Part shown: in pieces, positions 43,115-50,720 of the stretch
Layout of the letters: every line of letters starts with the position of its first letter
Position numbering within the stretch: position 1 is the stretch's first letter
Assembly (NCBI RefSeq): GCF_041224415.1
Contig: NZ_JBGFFE010000001.1
Coordinates: forward strand, 1 to 64,000
Direction: 5' to 3'
Source of the DNA: Clostridium_B lapidicellarium
GTDB taxonomy: Bacteria > Bacillota > Clostridia > Clostridiales > Clostridiaceae
DNA length: 64,000 nt
The notes under the pieces: generated by a model
Told to the model about the DNA's origin: nothing
What the model saw: the letters and a program-made list of their open reading frames with translations, nothing else
Databases searched by the model: none
Program-made: the position numbers and the translations under genes

Positions 43115-43711
43115 TCATGGAAGCTGATTTTTATACTGTTCGTTGCTTATAGACTCTACAGGCTCCACATATTCCTCATCTTCATCCGTATATTCCTCCA
43201 CTATATTCTTTCTACCGTTAAATTTCCCAACTGCCTGATAGCTATCCTCTGCATCAAATTCCGTCTGACTGCCGCATCCATTTTCCATCGTATCTTCAAT
43301 TACATCTTCCTCGGAAGGCCTGTTTTTTGTTTCTGCAGGCTTTAAATTATCTATATCCCTCTGACAGCTGGAACAATATTCCGCATAGGGAACATATTCA
43401 AGCCTTTTTTTGTCTATTTCCATGCCACAGCCTTTACATATTCCATAAGTGCCCCTTTCTATGTTTTTCAAAGCATTGTCTATTTTCTCTATAACAACTT
43501 CCTCATTTTTTTGAAAAGCCAGTCCCCTTTCCTTATCAAATAAACTGCTGGCACTGTCTGCAGGATGATTATCATAGGCAGAAAGCTCAGACGAAAACTC
43601 TTCATTTGACTTTATAGTATCATTTCTTTCCATCTGTCTCAATAGATCCTCTGCTTCCCTTTTTTGTGATTTCAATTTATTCTTGAACTTTTCCAGTAAA
43701 TCATTGTCCAT
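43115..43711 (-). CDS. YteA-type TraR/DksA zinc-finger protein
   Basis: A 198-residue protein with an N-terminal coiled coil (DNDLLEKFKNKLKSQKREAEDLLRQMERN), the segment NHPADSASSLFDKERGLAF, and a four-cysteine zinc finger CKGCG...CSSCQ (about 92-115). The long acidic tail matches YteA-family proteins of spore-forming Firmicutes. ATG 43711, preceded by GGGAAG, is preferred over ATG 43732, which lacks a binding site. The role of the family is poorly known; DksA relatives bind RNA polymerase. Confidence 0.88.
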   Translation of the reverse strand: MDNDLLEKFKNKLKSQKREAEDLLRQMERNDTIKSNEEFSSELSAYDNHPADSASSLFDKERGLAFQKNEEVVIEKIDNALKNIERGTYGICKGCGMEIDKKRLEYVPYAEYCSSCQRDIDNLKPAETKNRPSEEDVIEDTMENGCGSQTEFDAEDSYQAVGKFNGRKNIVEEYTDEDEEYVEPVESISNEQYKNQLP

Positions 43712-43831
43712 AACTATAAAACTTCCCTTCATAATATTTCAACACACATATATTTTAGGTAAAATGATGAAGGTTTATTCTATATATTTTTTTCAAAATT
43801 TTGAACAAGATTCATATAAAAGAGCATTTCC

Positions 43832-43868
43832 CATTAGAAAACTGCATCTGAACTTAAGAATCACTTAA
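43832..43868 (-). repeat. Second copy of the AAGTGATTCTTA element edge
   Basis: The minus strand from 43868 reads TTAAGTGATTCTTAAGTTCAG and continues with AGTTTTCTAA. It matches the left edge of the structured element at 20806-20842 at about three quarters of 36 positions. It starts right after the stop codon of the QueG-like gene. Confidence 0.4.
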
Positions 43869-43869
43869 C

Positions 43870-44703
43870 CTAGCAACTTTTCTTAGGTATTTTAAATTCA
43901 CAGGGTACTTCAACCTGGCATTTTCCACACCCATACCTAGGTTTATATTTTTCAGATGTTTTATCTAAAAATCTGGCACAGGCAATATGATCTTTCCCTC
44001 TTTCTATGGATATGGCTCGTGAAGGGCAATTTTTAGCACATTTTCCACACATTATGCAGTATTCATACACATTCTTGTATTTTCTCTCATCAGGAGATAA
44101 ATATAATTCTGTAACAATGCTTCCAATTCTCCCGGACATACCCTTTTGAGTTATAAGCCCTCTTGAAAGTCCAAACGATCCGAGACCGCATACAAAACCT
44201 ACATGTCTCTCAGACCAGTTGCTTGTAAAAGACAATTCAGGATGTAGTTGACCACCTTCAAATTTCACTGACCAAAATCTTTCATCCAAGGAAGGTACTA
44301 CACTATCATATCCTTCTTCTATTAATTTTGATTTCAAATGACTACAAAGCTTATTTAAGAAATTTTGGCCTTCAATACGCCCATGAAGCCATTCCTTAGA
44401 AGGCCACAACATATCATTTCTGTTCCCCTTCCTTACTATTTCACTAAAAGGCAGAAAAAAGGATATAACAGTCCTAGAATTTGGAAGCCATTCCTTCGGT
44501 GCCATAAAATGCTTTCCAACTGCAGACGGTTTCTTTAGCAATAAAAAATACTCGTCACTGGCAGATCCAAATGCAAAAATTGGTTTCTCAAAAATTTTCA
44601 TCCCTATGACATCTTCTGAAATAGCTTCTTTCTCATCTATATAATTATACTTTGAGTTCTCGACAAAATCCTCTGCCGCTTTTATCAAATCCTGCCTATC
44701 CAC
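43870..44703 (-). CDS. QueG-related 4Fe-4S protein
   Basis: A 277-residue protein resembling the epoxyqueuosine reductase group. It ends in a ferredoxin-type region, CIMCGKCAKNCPSRAI and then CGKCQVEVPCE, that would bind two [4Fe-4S] clusters, preceded by GFVCGLGSFGLSRGLITQKGMSGRIGSIVTEL. It lacks the HEAT-repeat C-terminus of full QueG and is shorter, so it is a related reductase of unknown substrate rather than QueG itself. Start GTG 44703 with GGGGGGATA upstream. Confidence 0.82.
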   Translation of the reverse strand: MDRQDLIKAAEDFVENSKYNYIDEKEAISEDVIGMKIFEKPIFAFGSASDEYFLLLKKPSAVGKHFMAPKEWLPNSRTVISFFLPFSEIVRKGNRNDMLWPSKEWLHGRIEGQNFLNKLCSHLKSKLIEEGYDSVVPSLDERFWSVKFEGGQLHPELSFTSNWSERHVGFVCGLGSFGLSRGLITQKGMSGRIGSIVTELYLSPDERKYKNVYEYCIMCGKCAKNCPSRAISIERGKDHIACARFLDKTSEKYKPRYGCGKCQVEVPCEFKIPKKSC

Positions 44704-44811
44704 TATTATCCCCCCATATCACCACAATTTAAGATTATCATATAGCAAAACTTCTCATAGACAAAGATCCATTACTAAATATATATTACCATATAATCAA
44801 GCTCTTGCAAG

Positions 44812-46212
44812 CTAATCAATCATCTTGCCCAATTCATCTATGCCGTCTGCTATCTCTTTTTCAAGCTTCTTTATTTTACCCAGGATAACTTTGGGCTCAT
44901 CGTAATGAATTTCCCTATACTCCACTTCCCTATACCTGTTTATAGAAAGATCATAGTCATTCTTTCTTATTTCCTCTACAGGTACAAAAAAGCTCTGATC
45001 AGTTCTCTTTCTCCCTATTTCGTTTTTTAAATTATTGAACCTAGCTATTATATCAGGTATATCATTGTCCGCTAAAGGAACTCTTTTATCGTCAAGTGAA
45101 AAGCCGTCGGATTTCATGTCATAGAACCATACCTTGTCAGTTTTACCGACTCCTGTCTTTGTAAATATGATGATTGAAGTGGATATCCCTGCATAGGGTT
45201 TGAAAATTCCGCTTGGCATACTTATAACAGCTTCAAGCTTATTGTTGTCTATTATTTCCATTTTCATGTCTCTATGTCCTTTAGTAGAGCCAAATAACAC
45301 TCCCTTTGGAACAACAGAGGCACATCTTCCACCTGTCTTTAATATTTTCAAAAAAAGTGCCAGAAATAAAAGTTCTGTCTTTTTAGTCTTTGTGACCTTT
45401 AGGAGTTCCGGAGAAACTGCTTCATAATCGAGACTTCCCTTAAAAGGAGGATTTGTAATAATAGCAGTGTACTTTTCTCTGTATTTATTTTCCTTAGAAA
45501 GGGAGTTTCTGTATTCAATATTGGGATTTTCAACTCCATGAAGCATCATGTTCATGGAAGCAATTCTAAGCATAGTCCTATCCATTTCAAATCCATTGAA
45601 CATATTGTTATTGAAATCATCTTTAAATGAACCGCCATAATTTTCCCTCAAATATTCTTCTGCTCCCACCAAAAAACCTGCAGTCCCCATGGCGGGGTCA
45701 ACTATAACGTCTTTTGGTACAGGCTTTATTAATTTTACCATCAGGCTTATTATGTGCCTTGGAGTCCTGAACTGGCCGTTAGTACCTGAAACAGCAATTT
45801 TAGAAAGCAGGTATTCATAGAGATCCCCCTCCGAATCCCCATCTTTTAAATCAAGCTTGTCTATGGCAGCAACTATTTTAACCAGCATAAGAGGCGAGGG
45901 TATTTTAAAAACAGCATCGGACATACATTTCGAATATGCAGAATTTCTATTTTCCTGAATGCCTCTTATAAAAGGGAAAACCTCTTCAGATACTATCCTG
46001 TACATTTCTTCCGCTCTTCTATTTTTAAATATATCCCACCTCAAGTACTGCTTATCCTTGGGAAATATTTGCTTGAATTTCACATTGTCCAGGCTCTTTA
46101 TAAACAGAAGATATGTAAACTGATCTATTGCCTCTAAAGGGTTTGTAATGCCACCAGACCAAAATATATCCCATATTTTATCTACTTTATTTTTCAATTC
46201 ACCTGTAATCAC
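44812..46212 (-). CDS. Orphan type I DNA methyltransferase subunit (HsdM)
   Basis: A 466-residue N6-adenine methyltransferase. It has the HsdM N-terminal domain (1-140), the SAM motif VDPAMGTAGF (171-180), the catalytic NPPF (254-257) and a C-terminal coiled coil (ILGKIKKLEKEIADGIDELGK) that usually contacts HsdS. GTG 46212 follows GGGAGA. Neither a specificity subunit (HsdS) nor a restriction subunit (HsdR) is present on either side, so without a partner elsewhere it would lack target recognition. Confidence 0.9.
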   Translation of the reverse strand: MITGELKNKVDKIWDIFWSGGITNPLEAIDQFTYLLFIKSLDNVKFKQIFPKDKQYLRWDIFKNRRAEEMYRIVSEEVFPFIRGIQENRNSAYSKCMSDAVFKIPSPLMLVKIVAAIDKLDLKDGDSEGDLYEYLLSKIAVSGTNGQFRTPRHIISLMVKLIKPVPKDVIVDPAMGTAGFLVGAEEYLRENYGGSFKDDFNNNMFNGFEMDRTMLRIASMNMMLHGVENPNIEYRNSLSKENKYREKYTAIITNPPFKGSLDYEAVSPELLKVTKTKKTELLFLALFLKILKTGGRCASVVPKGVLFGSTKGHRDMKMEIIDNNKLEAVISMPSGIFKPYAGISTSIIIFTKTGVGKTDKVWFYDMKSDGFSLDDKRVPLADNDIPDIIARFNNLKNEIGRKRTDQSFFVPVEEIRKNDYDLSINRYREVEYREIHYDEPKVILGKIKKLEKEIADGIDELGKMID

Positions 46213-46339
46213 CTGTGCTATCTCCCATCAAAATAAAATAATTGTACCAGTCTAAGCCGATACAATTATATTATAATCACATTAAGATTGATCTACAAAA
46301 TGTCTTAAATTATTTTTACTTCTCTCTAAAATAATTAAT

Positions 46340-47146
46340 TCACCAATTTATTTCTAATCCTACCCCAACTTCTCTCACAGGTAAAAATTTATTTATCTCC
46401 GCTTTAACAGTAAAAGATGTACAATGACAGGGGTATAACTCTTTTATATTATTTTGTCTTAAATAATTAACTGTCTTATTAACCTGCTCATCTATTTCAA
46501 ATAAGTGAAACCCACCTATAACTCCCAATACTCTATTATCCTTACATACTTTCTTTGCATATTCTATTATATTGCATATTCCACTATGAGAACATCCGGT
46601 AATAATATAAATACCATTTTTACTTTTATATGCAAGTGCTGTATCATCCATCAGATAATCCTCAACCAAAACTCCATCAACATTTTGTTTTCCAATAGGT
46701 CTTCTTCTTTCAAAATCATTTGTCTGCGGTATTTCCCCTAAAAAAGTTATGTGTTTACTGATTTTTTTAGGTTCTTTTGAAAGTATTAAATTGCACTTTT
46801 TCTCTAGTTCCCCCTGTAAAATGGGAGAACAGATTTTTAAATTTCCTTCAAATTTTTCTCTAAAGGCATCCGGATGTGCAATAATGTTTATATTGTTTTT
46901 ATACTGCTGCTCAAAATAATATTTTAACCCTCCAGTGTGATCATTATGGCCATGTGAAATAATAATAGCACTTACTTTTTTTAAATCTACACCTAATGAA
47001 GCGGAATTTCTGAGAAATATATCAGAATAACCTACATCAAATAACAATATAGTATCCTCGTCTTCAATATAATATGAAACAGCAGGTTCACCATAATAAT
47101 ATTGGTCAATATATGTATTATTATCCACTAAAACTTTTAATTTCAT
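46340..47146 (-). CDS. Metallo-beta-lactamase-fold hydrolase
   Basis: A 268-residue MBL-fold protein with the metal motif SHGHNDHTGG (His65, His67, Asp69, His70), GCSHSGICN (third ligand region) and CHCTSF near the C-terminus. It resembles the family annotated as dihydropterin ribofuranosylaminobenzene phosphate synthase. ATG 47146 after AAGGGAAG is preferred over GTG 47173. It begins 24 bp after the stop of the XRE-TPR regulator and is probably under its control. Substrate unknown. Confidence 0.85.
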   Translation of the reverse strand: MKLKVLVDNNTYIDQYYYGEPAVSYYIEDEDTILLFDVGYSDIFLRNSASLGVDLKKVSAIIISHGHNDHTGGLKYYFEQQYKNNINIIAHPDAFREKFEGNLKICSPILQGELEKKCNLILSKEPKKISKHITFLGEIPQTNDFERRRPIGKQNVDGVLVEDYLMDDTALAYKSKNGIYIITGCSHSGICNIIEYAKKVCKDNRVLGVIGGFHLFEIDEQVNKTVNYLRQNNIKELYPCHCTSFTVKAEINKFLPVREVGVGLEINW

Positions 47147-47169
47147 TTCTGCATCTTCCCTTCTTAAAA

Positions 47170-48273
47170 TCACTTATGTTTTTTTATCTTATTCACTTTA
47201 TCTGAAATCTGTCTAAATCTGTCGTCTTCCCTTACAGGATCAAATATATCATCCTCAAGCAGCTTGCTCATATTTTCATACATATCCAGTGTAAAACCTG
47301 ATCTATTTCCCGAAAGCTCATCAAAACACCATACAGAAGAAATTCTCTTTTTTTCGTTCAGATTGTTCATTTCAATATACTCCACCCATTTTTCAAGCAT
47401 GCCGAGAGCCTTTTCATTTTCTCCCATTTTTGAATACATATTTGCAAAATCCATATATTCTATATGAAGTCCAAGTACAGCCTCGGCTTCAGGTGAAAAT
47501 ACCCTTTTAATATCAATTGCCGTATTAAGATATCTTTCTGCCAGTTCTAGATTATTCTTGTCTTCACAATAGGATTTTGCAAGACACATCAAGATAAAAC
47601 TCATATAAAAAATATCCTTCCAGAGCTGTCCCTGAAGGATTTTGCGCCCTTTATTTAAAGTATCTTTCTTTTTCAAATATATATTTGCCAGCATGAAGTC
47701 AACCTGGTATTCACTTTTATTTATTTTTTTGAGTACCTCCACTGCCCTTTCATCTTGACCTCTTGATGAATATATGCTGCTCAGTACATAAAGTGCCTGT
47801 TCAATTATATTTTTATCACTGCAGTTTTTCTCTATATCTTCAAACAGTTTCTTAGCATAATCCTCCACTTTATCTGCCTCTGCCTTATTTTTACTTCTCC
47901 AGGAATACATATCGTATAAAAATCCTATCCTGAATTTCAGGAAATAACTTGAACTATACTTTTCTATATATTTTTTGCCAAGCTCAACGCCTTTTTCCAT
48001 ATCCTCTCCAGTTAGAAGTGCTTCACATTTTTTAAATATATCCATTACTTCTTCTCCGGAAAGCTGTATTCTGTAATTTAAAAGCCTATCTATGGAAACC
48101 CCAAAAAAAGAAGCAAGTTCCGGAAGGAGTTCAATATCAGGATAAGAATTGCCCATCTCCCATTTTGACACAGCCGCTGTAGAAACACCTATATATTTTC
48201 CAAGTTGTTCCTGAGTAATCTGTCTTTCTTTTCTAAGCTTTGATATTATTTCACCTATCTGTAACCTGTCCAC
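47170..48273 (-). CDS. XRE-family regulator with TPR domain
   Basis: A 367-residue protein with an N-terminal XRE helix-turn-helix (LRKERQITQEQLGKYIGVSTAAVSKWEMGNSYPDI) and some 280 residues of helical TPR-like repeats (for example LAERYLNTAIDIK and ALGMLEKWVEYIE). The helices may bind a peptide or protein signal, as in Rgg/PlcR-type regulators. The first codon is probably GTG 48273, because GGAGGAG lies 6-7 nt before it; TTG 48288 lies within the binding site. Confidence 0.85.
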   Translation of the reverse strand: MDRLQIGEIISKLRKERQITQEQLGKYIGVSTAAVSKWEMGNSYPDIELLPELASFFGVSIDRLLNYRIQLSGEEVMDIFKKCEALLTGEDMEKGVELGKKYIEKYSSSYFLKFRIGFLYDMYSWRSKNKAEADKVEDYAKKLFEDIEKNCSDKNIIEQALYVLSSIYSSRGQDERAVEVLKKINKSEYQVDFMLANIYLKKKDTLNKGRKILQGQLWKDIFYMSFILMCLAKSYCEDKNNLELAERYLNTAIDIKRVFSPEAEAVLGLHIEYMDFANMYSKMGENEKALGMLEKWVEYIEMNNLNEKKRISSVWCFDELSGNRSGFTLDMYENMSKLLEDDIFDPVREDDRFRQISDKVNKIKKHK

Positions 48274-48432
48274 AATCCACTCCTCCAATATTTTTATTCA
48301 AATGCTGCCATATTCACTTAATTCGCAATTTACAATTAGTAGAAATTTAAGTTTGACATTATAGAGCCCTACAAACACATTATAGCTCAGCTTCTTAAAT
48401 TTACCTATGGATTTCTGGTTTAGCATATTGAA

Positions 48433-48506
48433 GAAATTCAACCAGCAGTTGAATTTCCGGAATTGAAAATTTTAAGCCAATGCTTGATTTTACTAAGCAT
48501 TGGCTT
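48433..48506. terminator. Two adjacent hairpins in the 320-bp gap
   Basis: GAAATTCAAC (48433-48442) with GTTGAATTTC (48448-48457) makes a perfect 10-bp hairpin. AAGCCAATGCTT (48474-48485) with AAGCATTGGCTT (48495-48506) makes a 12-bp stem followed by TATG. The second probably terminates the hydrolase transcript coming from the right. The remainder of 48274-48594 contains the TATAAT-type promoter region of the XRE gene (48358-48363, minus) and no ORF. Confidence 0.5.
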
Positions 48507-48594
48507 TATGTATATAAATAATATTGGTACAGTTTTTAATAAACACCACCCATTTTCATATTTTATTGTATAATTGACATTCAGTCAAGATATG

Positions 48595-49773
48595 TTAAAT
48601 GCTATTTTCTTTTTTCATCACCATTATCCAATCAACAATTGTATCCATTACTAATTTGCAGTTTCCACAATTACAGTGATTGCTTGCCTGCTCTGCTTCT
48701 GTCATCAATCGAAAGGTCAGGGAGTGAACATTGATAAGAATATTTATTTCCTGACCAACTTTTCGATAATCTACAAAATGATCCCGGGATGCTCCAATAA
48801 TTAAAACATCTTGATTTATCTTATCCGCTACTGGCGCCATTTTATATTTACTTATTTTTTGCAGATATTCATAGGGAGTATTGGCCTCATATGCATACAT
48901 CCCATGTTTGAGTCCCCAGTTGATCATCTCATTACCATGTTTTAATTTTTTGTCAATTATAAAATTTATGATCTTGCCGGCTCTTAACTTAAACAAAAAT
49001 CGAATCAGCTTTTGAGCTCTAGGAGGAATTGCCCCCATTACTACGTCTGAAAAATCAGGGAAAACGGACCATGCCACAACTCTTTTAATTCTTTTTTCAA
49101 AAGCAGCCGACCGAGGTGCAAGATATCCACCAAGTGAAGCACCTATAATTGTTACTTCGTCAATATTTAAATAGTCCAAAACTGCCTTTACCGGCAGCTC
49201 CCATTTATAGGTAAAATGTTTGCCCTGCAGCCTCAATACGCCACCTTGGCCGGGTCCTTCAAAAAGATATACATCAAAACCCCGCTGTGAAAGGTACAGC
49301 ATGGGAAAAAAGAATTCCTCAAAGTATGAATCATTGCCTCCATGAAGCAAGATGGTATCCTTTTTTACCCCCTGAGCTTTTGCATACATGACTGGCAAAT
49401 ATACATCTTCATAGGGAACTTGAAAGACCTTTACCTCTCCATCCGAAAAGTAATCTGAATAAAATTTATAAAACATGTTTGCAGCCTTTGAATATGCTGC
49501 TGCTTTATCAGGATCACCATCATACATAAAGAATTCACTCATTCTGTAATAGGCGATTGAATTTTCAATTCTCCCCTCTGTTTCAGCTTCATACGCCAGT
49601 TTTATAAGTTCTTCTTTCCAGCTTTTGCTGCTCACAATCTTAGAAGCAATCTTCTCAATATCTTCTAAACGCCCGCCATTCCACATTATCACTCTATTTA
49701 ACTGAAAGTTAAAATTAGGTTCTGAATTCAACTGATATAGTCCTTTCTTAAAGGAAATTTTTTTTGCTTTCAT
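48595..49773 (-). CDS. Alpha/beta hydrolase (FrsA-like)
   Basis: A 392-residue protein with a helical N-terminal cap (1-115) and an alpha/beta-hydrolase core. The nucleophile is Ser213 in TIIGASLGGYLAPRS; the oxyanion HGGNDSYFEE precedes it, and DHFVDY supplies the acid region. A short CNCGNC motif lies near the C-terminus. ATG 49773 with GGAGATGA upstream replaces a longer frame at 49881. It is next to a disrupted AraC-type regulator that may once have controlled it. Confidence 0.85.
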   Translation of the reverse strand: MKAKKISFKKGLYQLNSEPNFNFQLNRVIMWNGGRLEDIEKIASKIVSSKSWKEELIKLAYEAETEGRIENSIAYYRMSEFFMYDGDPDKAAAYSKAANMFYKFYSDYFSDGEVKVFQVPYEDVYLPVMYAKAQGVKKDTILLHGGNDSYFEEFFFPMLYLSQRGFDVYLFEGPGQGGVLRLQGKHFTYKWELPVKAVLDYLNIDEVTIIGASLGGYLAPRSAAFEKRIKRVVAWSVFPDFSDVVMGAIPPRAQKLIRFLFKLRAGKIINFIIDKKLKHGNEMINWGLKHGMYAYEANTPYEYLQKISKYKMAPVADKINQDVLIIGASRDHFVDYRKVGQEINILINVHSLTFRLMTEAEQASNHCNCGNCKLVMDTIVDWIMVMKKENSI

Positions 49774-49899
49774 TTTATCATCTCCAAAAAATAAATAAGA
49801 ACATGGAAACAGTAATATTTTATCTCTGATGCCCATGCCTTTATTATAATAAAGAAATAATAAGCTGACTTTCAAATACATGCTGATTCTTATAACCGT

Positions 49900-50641
49900 T
49901 TAAAATATTTTACACTGCCCTTTAATCTCACTGGCAGTTATTCCGAGAAATTTTCTACTGGTGGAAGAAAAGTGAGATGGGCTGTTAAATCCAGCAGTTA
50001 TAGCGGCAAAAGTAATATTAAAATTCTTCAATAAAAGTTGATATGCCTTTCTCAATTTAAGCAAAGCCAGATAGCTGCTCAAGGGCACACCCACCTGCTC
50101 TTTGAAAAGATGAGAAAATCTACTTTGGGAAAGATGAACACTCCTGCAAATTGCAGAGATTGTTTCAGTGTCAATACTGCTTGCATTAGAAACATGATTC
50201 AGCGCCCATTGAATTCTATCATCTTTAGCAATTTGTTCTTCAAAATTCAAATTAAGCAGTGAAAATGTCCGGTGGCAAAAGTAATCATATTGCTTTCTTG
50301 TGGTTTCCTGCAAATCAACAGATTTCTTATAAGTTCTTCTCATTTTACAAACCATTTCCGGGGGTATAATAGAATAAGATGCTCCACATAATAGGTTTTT
50401 TTCATGTCTTGAGCTAGACTGCTCGCCTCATCTATAAGAAATACAAGCAGTTTGTTATTCCTGGACTGAACCGTATGCAGTACACTTGAATCAATAATTA
50501 TTCTCCGTTAGAATTTATAGTACATATTAAATCTCCATCAAGGGACAATATAATATGTTTGGCAAGATGATGGTGAACAGAAGGTTGTCTGTATCCCACA
50601 TTTATTAAAATGTAATTTGGTTTCATATAAACTGTAGTCAT
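49900..50641 (-). pseudogene. AraC-family regulator broken by two frameshifts
   Basis: Only the C-terminal 151 residues remain as a single frame (49900-50355) and hold the AraC double helix-turn-helix, with LSQSRFSHLFKEQVGVPLSSYL and GFNSPSHFSSTSRKFLG. Upstream, a frame starting at ATG 50641 (RBS GAGAGGA) encodes a cupin-like start with HHHLAKHIILSLDGD and stops at TAA 50498-50500. In the next frame it continues IIIDSSVLHTVQSRNNKL and LVFLIDEASSLAQDMKK, and a second shift at the T7 run 50396-50402 (A7 in the coding strand) restores the frame of the helix-turn-helix part. The intact gene would encode about 246 residues. Confidence 0.8.
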
Positions 50642-50720
50642 AATAATTATTCCTCTCTTTTTAAAATACAACCTTTTGAAAGAAAATGCAATAAATATTC
50701 AGAGTTTTAAATAGGCAACC

